From: Enterobacter hormaechei ATCC 49162
GTDB lineage: Bacteria > Pseudomonadota > Gammaproteobacteria > Enterobacterales > Enterobacteriaceae
Direction: 5' to 3'
DNA: 64,000 nucleotides
Assembly: GCF_001875655.1 (NCBI RefSeq)
Contig: NZ_MKEQ01000002.1
Span: 620,001 to 684,000 of the forward strand
Positions 49,218-58,968 of the stretch are shown in pieces. A program made the position numbers and the translations under genes. The notes below the pieces were generated by a model. It saw only the letters and a program-made list of their open reading frames with translations. It had not been told where the DNA came from and made no database searches. The stretch's first letter is position 1. Every line of letters starts with the position of its first letter.

Positions 49218-49294
<77 letters not shown>

Positions 49295-49465
49295 TCCGTC
49301 TTTTTGCTTCGTATTTCAAACCACATCTGCGTTGACTTTCCTCGTTCACCTCAGTCACTTACTGGAGCAAGTTCCTAAGGATTCACTGCGTCGTCGCCTT
49401 GCTGTGATTCGAACTACTTCGCAAAAACTTCTACTGTCGTAGAAGATACTTCATCAAATTTTAAT
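49295..49465. other. Long 171-base spacer inside the tRNA operon
   Basis: Much longer than the 44-base spacer on the other side. Its last 40 bases on the plus strand (TTCTACTGTCGTAGAAG...TCAAATTTTAATTGG) resemble the short spacer. The first two thirds (about 49310-49425) is unrelated and holds no convincing gene. An open frame through it is an artefact of the tRNA sequence. Confidence 0.6.
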
Positions 49466-49542
<77 letters not shown>

Positions 49543-49555
49543 TCCGTGGAAGCGC

Positions 49556-49583
49556 ACTATACTCGGATAGGTTTGTGATGCAA
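49556..49583 (-). promoter_or_regulatory. Promoter of the tRNA-fMet operon
   Basis: On the minus strand TTGCAT and TATAGT are separated by 16 bases, followed by the GC-rich discriminator GCGC typical of stringently controlled stable-RNA promoters. Confidence 0.82.
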
Positions 49584-49750
49584 CCCCTTTTTCGCATAAT
49601 TCATTATTTTGTATGCAAAATGAACGGGAATAGCCTCCTTAGGCTATTTTTTGTGCAGAATTTGCCAAAGGGAAGGCGATTGCATTTCATTAACACGGTG
49701 GGTTTGTTATCTTCATCACGCGGAATTGGGCAACTAAAAGACGAGATATA

Positions 49751-50848
49751 ATGAAAGGACGTTGGGCGAAGTATCTGATGACAGGCGCAATGGTAGCAAT
49801 TCTTGCGGCCTGCTCTTCCAAACCGACCGATCGCGGTCAACAGTATAAAGACGGGAAGTTATCCCAGCCTTTCTCTTTAGTTAACCAGCCAGATGCCGTG
49901 GGTGCTCCGATCAATGCCGGTGATTTCTCCGAGCAGGTCTACCAGATCCGCAATGCTTCTCCGCGTTTATACAGTTCGCAGAACAATGTCTATAGCGCCG
50001 TACAGGACTGGCTGCGCGCAGGCGGTGATACCCGCAATATGCGCCAGTTTGGTATCGATGCCTGGCAGATGGAAGGGGCGGATAACTACGGTAACGTCCA
50101 GTTTACCGGTTACTACACCCCGGTAGTCCAGGCACGACACACGCGCCAGGGCGAGTTCCAGTATCCCATTTACCGTATGCCGCCGAAACGCGGTCGTCTG
50201 CCGTCCCGCGCAGAGATCTACGCCGGTGCGCTTAGCGAAAATTATGTTCTGGCCTACAGCAACTCGCTGATGGATAACTTCATTATGGACGTGCAGGGCA
50301 GCGGCTATATTGATTTTGGCGACGGCTCGCCGCTGAACTTCTTTAGCTATGCCGGGAAAAATGGCCATGCCTATCGCAGCATCGGTAAGGTGCTCATCGA
50401 CCGTGGTGAAGTGAAACGAGAAGACATGTCGATGCAGGCGATCCGCGAGTGGGGCGAAAAACACAGCGAAGCGGAAGTGCGTGAGCTGCTTGAGCAGAAT
50501 CCATCGTTTGTCTTCTTTAAACCGCAGAACTTTGCGCCAGTGAAAGGGGCGAGCGCCGTACCGCTGATTGGCCGCGCTTCTGTGGCATCGGATCGTTCGA
50601 TTATCCCGGCGGGTACTACGCTGCTGGCGGAAGTTCCTCTCCTCGACAACAACGGCAAATTCAACGGCAAGTATGAATTGCGCCTGATGGTGGCGCTGGA
50701 TGTGGGCGGGGCGATCAAAGGCCAGCACTTCGACATTTATCAGGGCATCGGCCCGGATGCCGGTCACCGTGCAGGCTGGTATAACCACTACGGACGCGTT
50801 TGGGTACTGAAGGCGGCACCGGGTACCGGAAACGTATTCAGCGGCTGA
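49751..50848 (+). CDS. mltA: Membrane-bound lytic transglycosylase A
   Basis: Outer-membrane lipoprotein that cleaves murein to 1,6-anhydromuropeptides. 365 residues. The lipobox is ILAAC with Cys21. MltA and 3D domains follow, with GYYTPVVQARH near residue 120 and the catalytic Asp expected in the C-terminal part (MVALDVGGAIKG). Start ATG 49751. Same orientation and place as in E. coli. Confidence 0.97.
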   Translation: MKGRWAKYLMTGAMVAILAACSSKPTDRGQQYKDGKLSQPFSLVNQPDAVGAPINAGDFSEQVYQIRNASPRLYSSQNNVYSAVQDWLRAGGDTRNMRQFGIDAWQMEGADNYGNVQFTGYYTPVVQARHTRQGEFQYPIYRMPPKRGRLPSRAEIYAGALSENYVLAYSNSLMDNFIMDVQGSGYIDFGDGSPLNFFSYAGKNGHAYRSIGKVLIDRGEVKREDMSMQAIREWGEKHSEAEVRELLEQNPSFVFFKPQNFAPVKGASAVPLIGRASVASDRSIIPAGTTLLAEVPLLDNNGKFNGKYELRLMVALDVGGAIKGQHFDIYQGIGPDAGHRAGWYNHYGRVWVLKAAPGTGNVFSG

Positions 50849-50883
50849 TTGTGGTATTCTGAGGGCAAGACGGATTACGGTTC

Positions 50884-50909
50884 AGGGTGAGGAATACCTC
50901 ACCCTTTTT
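50884..50909 (+). terminator. Terminator of mltA
   Basis: AGGGTGAGG/CCTCACCCT stem around AATA, followed by a T run. It precedes tcdA by 15 bases. Confidence 0.88.
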
Positions 50910-50923
50910 ACATCTGAGGTTTT

Positions 50924-51730
50924 ATGTCTGTGGTAATCAGCGATGCCTGGCGCCAGCGTTTCGGCGGCACGGCACGGTTATATGGTGAAAAAGCCCTGCA
51001 ACTGTTCGCGGATGCGCATGTCTGCGTGGTGGGCATTGGCGGTGTGGGGTCGTGGGCGGCAGAAGCGCTGGCGAGAACCGGTATTGGCGCAATTACGTTG
51101 ATTGATATGGATGACGTCTGCGTTACTAACACTAACCGTCAGATCCATGCCCTGCGTGATAACGTCGGTCTGGCAAAATCTGAAGTGATGGCAGAGCGTA
51201 TTCGTCTCATCAACCCGGAGTGCCGGGTGACGGTGATCGACGACTTTGTGACGGCAGATAACGTCGCGGAGTACATGAGCAAAGGCTACAGCTATGTGAT
51301 TGACGCCATCGACAGCGTGCGGCCTAAAGCGGCGCTAATCGCTTACTGCCGTCGTTACAAGGTGCCGCTGGTGACAACGGGCGGCGCGGGCGGACAAATT
51401 GATCCGACGCAGATCCAGGTAGCGGATCTGGCCAAAACCATTCAGGATCCGCTGGCCGCTAAGCTGCGCGAGCGCTTAAAAAGCGACTTCAACGTGGTGA
51501 AAAACAGTAAAGGCAAGCTGGGCGTGGACTGTGTGTTCTCGACAGAAGCGCTGGTTTATCCGCAGGCGGATGGTTCGGTCTGTGCAATGAAAAGCACGGC
51601 GGAAGGGCCAAAGCGGATGGATTGTGCCTCTGGGTTTGGGGCGGCCACCATGGTGACCGCCTCTTTCGGCTTTGTGGCGGTCTCTCACGCCCTGAAGAAG
51701 ATGATGGCGAAGGCGGAACGTCAGGCCTGA
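50924..51730 (+). CDS. tcdA: tRNA threonylcarbamoyladenosine dehydratase
   Basis: E1-like enzyme (formerly CsdL) that cyclises t6A to ct6A at tRNA position 37 with ATP. 268 residues. The ATP-binding loop [19 protein letters not shown] is near residues 37-55, and [13 protein letters not shown] follows. It is convergent with csdE, overlapping its end by ten bases. CsdA-CsdE supply sulfur-relay function for it, which fits the location. Confidence 0.97.
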   Translation: MSVVISDAWRQRFGGTARLYGEKALQLFADAHVCVVGIGGVGSWAAEALARTGIGAITLIDMDDVCVTNTNRQIHALRDNVGLAKSEVMAERIRLINPECRVTVIDDFVTADNVAEYMSKGYSYVIDAIDSVRPKAALIAYCRRYKVPLVTTGGAGGQIDPTQIQVADLAKTIQDPLAAKLRERLKSDFNVVKNSKGKLGVDCVFSTEALVYPQADGSVCAMKSTAEGPKRMDCASGFGAATMVTASFGFVAVSHALKKMMAKAERQA

Positions 51731-52167
51731 GCCTGACGGGCGGCATCCAGCACCGCGTCGTTGAGCGCGATTAAGCCCTGACCGCGCGAGGCGCTAAGCT
51801 GCGCGCGAAGTCCCAGTTCATCGAACAGCGCCAGCGGAGAATGCGCCAGCAGCTCTGCGGCGCTTTTCCCTTCGACTGCGGTCAACAGCACCGCCAGCAG
51901 ACCGCGAACAATGCGTCCCTCGCTGTCGCCAAAGAAATGCAGTTTCTCACCGGATACGCTAACCCCAAGCCAGACGCGGTTCTCGCAGCCTGCGATCTCT
52001 TTCGCCTGTGATTTCAGTTCGTCTGACAGCGTGGGCAACTGTTTGCCCAGCAGGATCAGCTGACGGTATTTATCTTCCCACTGCGTGAGCGGGACAAAGG
52101 TCTGTTTTAACGTCTCTTCAGTAATAACGGTGCCGAACGGGTGCCCGGCCAGAGCTGAACTTGTCAT
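51721..52167 (-). CDS. csdE: Sulfur acceptor protein CsdE
   Basis: SufE-like partner of CsdA, 148 residues. The acceptor cysteine is in [12 protein letters not shown] (near residue 61). It takes persulfide sulfur from CsdA and interacts with TcdA. Its ATG overlaps the csdA stop (TAATG), so the two are coupled. Confidence 0.96.
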   Translation of the reverse strand: MTSSALAGHPFGTVITEETLKQTFVPLTQWEDKYRQLILLGKQLPTLSDELKSQAKEIAGCENRVWLGVSVSGEKLHFFGDSEGRIVRGLLAVLLTAVEGKSAAELLAHSPLALFDELGLRAQLSASRGQGLIALNDAVLDAARQAQA

Positions 52168-53372
52168 TAATCCACCAGTAATTCCAGGGCGCGGTCGACG
52201 GCGGAAACCAGCGCGTCGACGTCACTTTTTGTATTGTACGGGGCAAACGAGGCGCGCAGCGTACCGCTCACGCCGATAGCCGCCAGCAGCGGCTGGGCGC
52301 AGTGCTGTCCGGCACGCAGGGCAATGCCATACCCGGCCAGCAGCGTCACCATGTCGCTATGGTGTACGCCCGCGAAATCAAAGGCGAGCAGGCTGGAATC
52401 CTGAACGCGAAACGAGCGGAAACCCGGACGCTTTTTCAGTTCTTCTTCCGCCAGCGTCGCCAGCCCCCGGCTCCAGCTTTCAGCCTGAGCCACATCCGTT
52501 TCTGCCAGCCATTCGAGCGCCGCGCTCAGGCCGATAACCCCGGCCACGTTCGGTGTACCGGCTTCCAGGCGGTAAGGTACATCCTGCGTTTTAAAGCCGT
52601 CGAAGGTCACTTCGGTAATCATCTTTCCGCCGCCGAGCCACGGCGTCATCCGGGCCAGCAGTTCAGGTTTGCCGTACAGCGCACCGATACCGGTTGGCCC
52701 GTACAATTTGTGCCCTGAGAAGGCGTAGAAGTCGATATCCAGCGCCTGAACGTCAGCCGGAAAATGCACCACCCCCTGCGCACCGTCGACCATCACCACC
52801 ACGCCGCTGGCATGGGCAATTTTAATGGCGCGTGCCAGGTCCGGACAGCCGCCGGTGACGTTGGACATCTGCCCCAGCGCCAGAATTCGGCTGCGGGACG
52901 TAATCAGTTCAGGCAGACGCGCCACGTCAGGCAGGAAGTCAGCACCCAACGGGAGCTTCACAACGCGTGCCCCGGTTTGTTCGGCTACCATCAGCCAGGG
53001 TACCAGGTTGGCGTGGTGTTCCGCCTCGCTGACGATGATCTCATCTCCGGGCTGCAATAACGGACGCGCGTAGCATTGCGCCACCATGTTAATGGCCTCG
53101 GTGGTGCCCCGTGTCCAGACGATGTTCTTACCGCTGTCAGCGTTGATCAGGCGCGCCACTTGATCCCGTGCGGCTTCGTATTGTGCCGTTAAGCGCTGCG
53201 CGTCGGCATACTGGCTGCGGTGCACGTTCCCGGCGCTCAGGCTGTAAAACTGACGAGTTGCCCCAATCACCGCCTGCGGCTTAAGGGCCGTGGCGGCGCT
53301 ATCAAGGTAAATGCCGGCATCGGCCAGCGCCGGAAACTGTGCGCGAAACTGCGCAGGGCTGAAAGCGTTCAT
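52167..53372 (-). CDS. csdA: Cysteine desulfurase CsdA
   Basis: PLP enzyme that converts cysteine or cysteine sulfinate to alanine plus sulfur. 401 residues from ATG 53372, like E. coli; a frame to 53414 is longer by 14 residues and unlikely. The PLP lysine is in [16 protein letters not shown] (near residue 222), and the persulfide Cys is in [10 protein letters not shown] (near residue 358). First gene of the csdA-csdE pair. Confidence 0.97.
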   Translation of the reverse strand: MNAFSPAQFRAQFPALADAGIYLDSAATALKPQAVIGATRQFYSLSAGNVHRSQYADAQRLTAQYEAARDQVARLINADSGKNIVWTRGTTEAINMVAQCYARPLLQPGDEIIVSEAEHHANLVPWLMVAEQTGARVVKLPLGADFLPDVARLPELITSRSRILALGQMSNVTGGCPDLARAIKIAHASGVVVMVDGAQGVVHFPADVQALDIDFYAFSGHKLYGPTGIGALYGKPELLARMTPWLGGGKMITEVTFDGFKTQDVPYRLEAGTPNVAGVIGLSAALEWLAETDVAQAESWSRGLATLAEEELKKRPGFRSFRVQDSSLLAFDFAGVHHSDMVTLLAGYGIALRAGQHCAQPLLAAIGVSGTLRASFAPYNTKSDVDALVSAVDRALELLVD

Positions 53373-53564
53373 GGAATTCCTCATATCGATTCTACGATCG
53401 TCGCGCAAATTCATCGACAGGGCAAGGAAGTTGATATCTATCAGATTTGTCTGCTTATCCTGGCGAGTCTGAAAAAGCAGGTTATGCTAAATAGTGTTAG
53501 GCGGATGTTTTAGCCTGTTATAAATCGAGGTTTGAATAGCATTAATTGCTAAAGGAGAATAATC

Positions 53565-53792
53565 ATGAAAAAGACAGCTGCAATCATTTCTGCCTGTGCG
53601 TTGACCTTTGCCCTGAGCGCCTGTTCTGGTAATAACTACGTAATGCATACCAACGATGGTCGATCTATCGTCTCTGAAGGGAAACCGACAACCGATAATG
53701 ATACCGGGATGATTTCATACAAAGATGCTAACGGGAACAAACAGCAGATCAATCGCACTGACGTGAAAGAGATGAAAGAAATCGAGCATTAA
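53565..53792 (+). CDS. ygdI: YgdI/YgdR-family lipoprotein
   Basis: 75-residue lipoprotein with lipobox ALSAC (Cys20) and the small beta domain YVMHTNDGRSIVSEGKPTTDNDTGMISYKD. Function unknown. AAAGGAG lies before the ATG. It is a paralogue of ygdR at 26096, about 27 kb away. Convergent with gcvB. Confidence 0.95.
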   Translation: MKKTAAIISACALTFALSACSGNNYVMHTNDGRSIVSEGKPTTDNDTGMISYKDANGNKQQINRTDVKEMKEIEH

Positions 53793-53806
53793 CAGGTAGA
53801 CAAGCG

Positions 53807-54014
53807 AAAAAAAAGCACCGCAAGTTGGCGGTGCTACATTAATCACTATGGACAGACAGGGTAAATGTACAGGAAGTGAAAAATTGGTAGCGTTGCTACC
53901 GTGGTCTGAATCGCAGACCAATTGCAAACACAACAACACAACATCACAACCGTAAGCCAAAAGCCCTTCAGAACACGCATTCCAAAAAAAGCTTTTCGTT
54001 CCGGCTCAGGAAGT
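53807..54014 (-). ncRNA. gcvB: GcvB small RNA
   Basis: Hfq-bound sRNA that represses many amino-acid and peptide transport mRNAs. It begins ACTTCCTGAGCCGGAACGAA at 54014 and ends with the AGCACCGC/GCGGTGCT stem and eight T residues at 53807, about 208 nt. The GU-rich target-binding region (R1) is at 53919-53951 on the plus strand as CA-rich sequence. It is divergent from gcvA, its activator and repressor. Confidence 0.97.
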
Positions 54015-54020
54015 GCCGCC

Positions 54021-54049
54021 ACTATAGGTATTTGCTGGTAGTTCCTCAA
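54021..54049 (-). promoter_or_regulatory. gcvB promoter
   Basis: On the minus strand TTGAGG and TATAGT are separated by 17 bases, with the GcvB 5' end seven bases after the -10. GcvA is expected to bind just upstream, between gcvB and gcvA. Confidence 0.8.
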
Positions 54050-54142
54050 CGGACAAATTATAATGGCTCAGATAAAAAAAACTAATAGGTTAAACGTTGT
54101 TTCCTATATGTTAAATCTCGTTAACATCTAAGCCAGATAACC

Positions 54143-55060
54143 ATGTCCAAGCGATTGCCACCCCTAAATGCATTACGTGTTTTTGATGCAGCAGCACGCC
54201 ACCTCAGCTTCACCCGCGCAGCCGATGAGCTTTTTGTGACACAGGCCGCAGTAAGTCATCAAATCAAGTCTCTGGAGGATTTTCTGGGGCTTAAGCTGTT
54301 TCGTCGACGCAACCGTTCGCTGCTGCTGACTGAAGAGGGGCAGAGCTATTTTCAGGATATTAAAGAGATTTTTTCCCAGCTGACGGAAGCCACTCGCAAA
54401 CTTCAGGCCCGGAGTGCAAAAGGTGCCCTGACTGTCAGTTTATTGCCCAGTTTTGCCATTCAGTGGCTGGTGCCGAGACTCTCAAGCTTTAACTCAACTT
54501 ATCCGGGAATCGATGTCCGAATCCAGGCGGTGGACCGTCAGGAAGACAAGCTGGCGGATGATGTGGACGTGGCGATTTTTTATGGTCGTGGTAACTGGCC
54601 AGGCTTGCGTGTTGAGAAATTATACGCAGAATATCTGTTGCCGGTCTGTTCACCGCTGCTGCTGACGGGGGATAAAGCGCTCAAAACGCCCGCCGATCTG
54701 GCGCAACATACGCTTTTACACGATGCCTCGCGTCGCGACTGGCAAACTTATACCCGCCAGCTAGGTCTTAATCATATAAACGTGCAGCAGGGGCCGATTT
54801 TTAGCCACAGCGCGATGGTGCTACAGGCCGCCATTCACGGGCAGGGCGTGGCGTTGGCAAACAACGTGATGGCGCAGTCCGAAATTGAGGCAGGCCGTCT
54901 GGTTTGCCCATTTAACGATGTACTGGTCAGCAAGAATGCATTTTATCTGGTTTGTCATGACAGTCAGGCAGAACTGGGTAAAATAGCCGCTTTCCGGCAG
55001 TGGATACTGGCAAAAGCGGCAAGCGAGCAAGAAAAATTCCGCTTCAGGTATGAACAATAA
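54143..55060 (+). CDS. gcvA: Glycine cleavage regulator GcvA
   Basis: LysR-family protein of 305 residues that activates gcvTHP and gcvB when glycine is present and represses with GcvR. The helix-turn-helix is RHLSFTRAADELFVTQAAVSHQIKSLEDFLG (about residues 18-48). It is followed 39 bases later by ygdD. Confidence 0.97.
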   Translation: MSKRLPPLNALRVFDAAARHLSFTRAADELFVTQAAVSHQIKSLEDFLGLKLFRRRNRSLLLTEEGQSYFQDIKEIFSQLTEATRKLQARSAKGALTVSLLPSFAIQWLVPRLSSFNSTYPGIDVRIQAVDRQEDKLADDVDVAIFYGRGNWPGLRVEKLYAEYLLPVCSPLLLTGDKALKTPADLAQHTLLHDASRRDWQTYTRQLGLNHINVQQGPIFSHSAMVLQAAIHGQGVALANNVMAQSEIEAGRLVCPFNDVLVSKNAFYLVCHDSQAELGKIAAFRQWILAKAASEQEKFRFRYEQ

Positions 55061-55099
55061 CGTTTGTGTGCCGGGCACGCATCAATTCAGGACTTAAAC

Positions 55100-55495
55100 A
55101 TGACCAGCCGATTCATGCTGATTTTCGCCGCGGTGAGTGGCTTTATTTTTGTAGCTCTGGGCGCGTTTGGCGCGCATGTCTTAAGCAAGTCTTTGGGCGT
55201 TGTGGAGATGGGCTGGATCCAGACCGGCCTTGAATATCAGGCGTTCCACACGCTGGCTATTTTTGGGCTGGCGGTAGCGATGCAGCGCCGCATCAGTATC
55301 TGGTTTTACTGGAGCAGCGTCTTTCTGGCGCTGGGTACCGTACTGTTCAGCGGCAGCCTCTACTGTCTGGCGCTGTCGCATTTACGCCTGTGGGCGTTTG
55401 TTACACCCGTCGGCGGCGTCAGCTTCCTGGCGGGTTGGGTTTTAATGTTTATCGGAGCTATCCGTCTGAAACGCAAGGGCGTTGTTCATGAATAA
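55100..55495 (+). CDS. ygdD: DUF423 inner-membrane protein YgdD
   Basis: 131-residue protein with four predicted membrane helices, including [18 protein letters not shown] and [18 protein letters not shown]. Function unknown. ATG 55100 gives the E. coli length; the frame continues upstream into the gcvA end. It overlaps rlmM by eight bases. Confidence 0.93.
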   Translation: MTSRFMLIFAAVSGFIFVALGAFGAHVLSKSLGVVEMGWIQTGLEYQAFHTLAIFGLAVAMQRRISIWFYWSSVFLALGTVLFSGSLYCLALSHLRLWAFVTPVGGVSFLAGWVLMFIGAIRLKRKGVVHE

Positions 55496-56588
55496 GGTTG
55501 TTTTATATTGTCGCCCGGGGTTTGAGAAAGAGTGCGCCGCGGAAATCACCGATAAAGCGGCGAAGCGTGAGGTCTTCGGATTTGCTCGCGTCAAAGAGAA
55601 CGCGGGCTATGTGGTATTTGAATGCTATCAGCCTGATGATGCCGACAAGCTGGCGCGCGAGTTGCCGTTCAGCTCATTGATTTTCGCTCGCCAGATGTTT
55701 GTCGCGGGCGAACTGCTGAAAGATCTCCCGCCGGAAGATCGCATCACGCCGATTGTGGGCATGCTGCAAGGCGTGGTGGAGAAGGGCGGCGATTTGCGCG
55801 TGGAAGTGGCCGACACCAACGAAAGCAAAGAGCTGATGAAGTTCTGCCGTAAGTTCACCGTGCCGCTGCGCGCGGCGCTACGTGATGCGGGTGTACTGAC
55901 AAACTACGAAACGCCAAAGCGCCCGGTCGTGCATATCTTCTTTATTGCGCCAGGATGCTGCTACGCAGGCTACTCGTATACCACCAATAACTCGCCGTTC
56001 TTTATGGGGATCCCGCGTCTGCGCTTCCCGGCAGATGCGCCGAGCCGTTCAACCCTCAAGCTGGAAGAGGCGTTCCACGTCTTTATCCCGGCGGACGAGT
56101 GGGACGAACGTCTGGCAAACGGCATGTATGCCGTCGACCTTGGCGCGTGCCCGGGCGGCTGGACCTATCAGCTGGTGAAACGCAACATGTGGGTTTCGTC
56201 CGTGGATAACGGCCCGATGGCGCAAAGCCTGATGGACACCGGGCAGGTCACCTGGCTGCGTGAGGATGGCTTCCGCTATCGCCCGAACCGCAACAACATC
56301 TCCTGGATGGTGTGCGACATGGTAGAGAAACCGGCGAAAGTCGCGGCGCTGATGGCCTCCTGGCTGGTGAACGGCTGGTGCCGTGAGACGATTTTCAACC
56401 TCAAGCTGCCGATGAAAAAGCGCTACGAAGAGGTGTCGCAGAACCTGGCCTATATTCAGCAGCAGCTGGACGAACACGGGATTAACGCGGAAATCCAGGC
56501 GCGTCAGCTGTATCACGACCGTGAAGAAGTGACGGTGCATATCCGTCGCTGGTGGGCGGCTGTGGGTGGACGTCGCGACGAGCGATAG
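55488..56588 (+). CDS. rlmM: 23S rRNA 2'-O-ribose C2498 methyltransferase
   Basis: SAM-dependent methyltransferase acting on C2498 of 23S rRNA. 366 residues. An N-terminal THUMP-type region precedes a Rossmann methyltransferase with the SAM loop [21 protein letters not shown] near residues 221-241 and a K-D-K-E tetrad expected. The start [15 protein letters not shown] matches E. coli and overlaps the ygdD end. The fuc operon that follows in E. coli is absent. Confidence 0.96.
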   Translation: MNKVVLYCRPGFEKECAAEITDKAAKREVFGFARVKENAGYVVFECYQPDDADKLARELPFSSLIFARQMFVAGELLKDLPPEDRITPIVGMLQGVVEKGGDLRVEVADTNESKELMKFCRKFTVPLRAALRDAGVLTNYETPKRPVVHIFFIAPGCCYAGYSYTTNNSPFFMGIPRLRFPADAPSRSTLKLEEAFHVFIPADEWDERLANGMYAVDLGACPGGWTYQLVKRNMWVSSVDNGPMAQSLMDTGQVTWLREDGFRYRPNRNNISWMVCDMVEKPAKVAALMASWLVNGWCRETIFNLKLPMKKRYEEVSQNLAYIQQQLDEHGINAEIQARQLYHDREEVTVHIRRWWAAVGGRRDER

Positions 56589-56589
56589 T

Positions 56590-56668
56590 CCCCTCACCCT
56601 AACCCCCAATGGGAGAGGGGACTGCTCCGTGCGGTCTTTTCCCCCTCGCCCCTTTGGGGTGAGGGGGA
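56590..56668. repeat. Two C-rich palindromes between rlmM and xni
   Basis: First unit: CCCCTCACCC...GGGAGAGGGG (56591-56620). Second: CCCCCTCGCCCC, TTT, GGGGTGAGGGGG (56641-56667), almost perfect. They fill the gap between two convergent genes and belong to the family at 24845, 30619 and 46170. Confidence 0.7.
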
Positions 56669-56670
56669 TC

Positions 56671-57426
56671 TTAACGCTCTAACCTTAACTGCTGCAAATT
56701 CCCGTCCAGCTGTAAATCCGTCTGTAGCGTCGCCACCTCGCGGCAGATAAACGCCATCTCTTTATGCGCCTCCAGCTTCTTGCGCCATTTTTCCGGCACT
56801 TCATCAAGCCTGGCGTAAATGCCTTCCAGATCCTGAAACTCCGTCAGCAACTGAGCGGCACTTTTGGGGCCAATACCGGCGACTCCCGGTACTTTAGAGC
56901 TGCTGATCCCTGCCAGCCCCCAGTAATCGGGCAGTTGCTCAGGCGATACGCCAAACTCGCTGGCAATAAATGGCGCGTCCAGCCAGCGTTTTTGAAAGTA
57001 GTCGCGGATGCGGATCGTTGGAGAGAGCAGCTGGCAGTAGCCTTTGTCGGTTGAAACGATAGTCGCCTGATGCCCGGCGCCCGCGACTTTCACCGCCAGC
57101 GTTGCGGCTAAATCGTCAGCTTCATTACCGTGCGCGCCCCAGCACGGAACGCCGCGCTGCTCAAAGGCCGCGCGGATAACGGGCATTTCGGCGTGCAGAT
57201 CGTCCGGCATTGGCGCACGTCCGGCTTTGTAGTCGGGCAGGCGCTGGTGCCGCCAGCCGGTATTGCGTGCTTCATCGTCGAATACGGCAACAGCGTGGGT
57301 GGGTTCGCTATGGCGAATGAGCTGTTCCAGCGCGTGTAAACAGGTGTCCTTGCAGGGGGTGCCCTGTACCGCATGAATACGGCGAATCAGGTTAAGTGCA
57401 TCGACGATAAGCAAATGAACGGCCAC
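56671..57426 (-). CDS. xni: Flap endonuclease Xni (ExoIX)
   Basis: 251-residue protein homologous to the 5'-nuclease domain of DNA polymerase I. Metal-binding Asp stretches are [32 protein letters not shown] and [11 protein letters not shown]. The helix-hairpin-helix [22 protein letters not shown] is near residues 171-192. It preserves flap endonuclease activity but has a reduced metal set in E. coli. Confidence 0.95.
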   Translation of the reverse strand: MAVHLLIVDALNLIRRIHAVQGTPCKDTCLHALEQLIRHSEPTHAVAVFDDEARNTGWRHQRLPDYKAGRAPMPDDLHAEMPVIRAAFEQRGVPCWGAHGNEADDLAATLAVKVAGAGHQATIVSTDKGYCQLLSPTIRIRDYFQKRWLDAPFIASEFGVSPEQLPDYWGLAGISSSKVPGVAGIGPKSAAQLLTEFQDLEGIYARLDEVPEKWRKKLEAHKEMAFICREVATLQTDLQLDGNLQQLRLER

Positions 57427-57506
57427 AGATAATCTCCCTTCTGTTTAATGGGGGAAGGGTAACACTGAGCCCAGCATGAAACTATCAATGGTGGGGAAAA
57501 CAGGAA

Positions 57507-57529
57507 GAAGCCTCGCAAAACGAGGCTTC
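57507..57529 (-). terminator. Putative terminator of sdaB
   Basis: Perfect stem GAAGCCTCG/CGAGGCTTC with a five-base loop, ten bases past the sdaB stop. The T-tract is weak, so efficiency is uncertain. Confidence 0.6.
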
Positions 57530-57538
57530 CTGAAAGGC

Positions 57539-58906
57539 TCAATCGCAGGTGACGATCTTCATCGCCAGACCACCGCGGGAGGTTTCGCGGTATTTGGCGT
57601 TCATGTCTTTACCTGTTTCGTACATGGTTTCGATAACCTTGTCGAGGCAGACGCGCGGTTCACTGGTACGACGCAGCGCCATACGTGCCGCGTTCACCGC
57701 TTTCACAGAGGCGATGGCGTTACGCTCGATGCAGGGCACCTGGACCTGTCCGCCGACCGGATCGCAGGTCAGCCCCAGGTTATGTTCCATGCCGATTTCC
57801 GCCGCAATACAGACCTGAGCAGGGCTTGCGCCCAGCAGTTCGGCGAGACCCGCCGCCGCCATTGAACAGGCTACGCCCACTTCACCCTGGCAGCCCACTT
57901 CCGCGCCGGAAATCGAGGCGTTCATCTTGTACAGTGAGCCAATCGCACTGGCGACCAGCAGATAGCGTGCCAGTGAGTTTGCGTTCACTTCACGGATAAA
58001 CTTGTCGTAATACGCCAGGACCGCCGGAACAATCCCGCACGCCCCGTTGGTTGGCGCGGTGACGACACGGCCACCCGCGGCGTTCTCTTCGTTCACCGCC
58101 AGCGCGAACATGTTGATCCAGTCCACTACCGCCATCGGGTCGGTGGTCGTTTTATCGGTACTCACCAACATACGGCGCAGCGCCGCTGCACGACGCGGTA
58201 CGCGCAGTTTACCCGGCAGCACCCCTTCGGTGGTGATCCCGCGCTCAATGCCGCTGCGCATCACTTCCCAGACGTTAGCAAAGTGCTGTTCCAGCTCCTC
58301 TTTGCTGTGCAGGGCCAGCTCGTTTTTCATCATCAGGCCGGAGAGAGAAAGGCCTGTCTCGTGGCAGTGTCGCTGTAAGTCGGCCGCGTTTTTGTACGGG
58401 TACGGCACATCAACGGTGGAATTGCTGCTTTGACCAAAATGGTCCTCGTCGACGATAAACCCGCCGCCGATGGAGTAATACGTCTGGCTGTAAACCGCTT
58501 TATCGCCAGCCAGCGCGGTAATGCGCATGCCATTCTCGTGCAGCGACAGGTTATCCGCATGGAAATTCATGCAGTGGTCAACCGGGAATTCAACCTCATG
58601 CTCGCCGTTCGCCAGCAGCAAACGACCGTGGGTGTTTACGTCCTGGATAAAGGCAGGAATTGCATCAATATCAACGGTATCTGGCAGATTCCCCGCCAGC
58701 CCCATGATAATGGCAATATCGGTATGGTGGCCTTTACCGGTCAGGGAAAGGGAACCGTATACATCGACAACCACGCGGGTGATGTCGTGCAAAATGCCGC
58801 GTGCAATCAAGTCATCCGTGAATTGTTTACCGGCTTTCATTGGTCCGACGGTGTGAGAGCTGGAAGGACCAATACCGATTTTGAAGATATCGAATACGCT
58901 AATCAT
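57539..58906 (-). CDS. sdaB: L-serine dehydratase 2
   Basis: Iron-sulfur L-serine deaminase giving pyruvate and ammonia. 455 residues. The N-terminal SDH beta domain (SVFDIFKIGIGPSSSHTVGPMKAG) precedes the catalytic alpha domain. The 4Fe-4S cysteines lie among TNGACGIVPAVL, GAEVGCQGEVGVACSMAAAG and LTCDPVGG. It is downstream of sdaC, 62 bases apart, in one operon. Confidence 0.97.
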   Translation of the reverse strand: MISVFDIFKIGIGPSSSHTVGPMKAGKQFTDDLIARGILHDITRVVVDVYGSLSLTGKGHHTDIAIIMGLAGNLPDTVDIDAIPAFIQDVNTHGRLLLANGEHEVEFPVDHCMNFHADNLSLHENGMRITALAGDKAVYSQTYYSIGGGFIVDEDHFGQSSNSTVDVPYPYKNAADLQRHCHETGLSLSGLMMKNELALHSKEELEQHFANVWEVMRSGIERGITTEGVLPGKLRVPRRAAALRRMLVSTDKTTTDPMAVVDWINMFALAVNEENAAGGRVVTAPTNGACGIVPAVLAYYDKFIREVNANSLARYLLVASAIGSLYKMNASISGAEVGCQGEVGVACSMAAAGLAELLGASPAQVCIAAEIGMEHNLGLTCDPVGGQVQVPCIERNAIASVKAVNAARMALRRTSEPRVCLDKVIETMYETGKDMNAKYRETSRGGLAMKIVTCD

Positions 58907-58968
58907 GATGCGTCCATTGCTTCAGTCAGAGGGGAGAAGTGCGCCGTCCGCAGACGGCGCAGGAGGTA

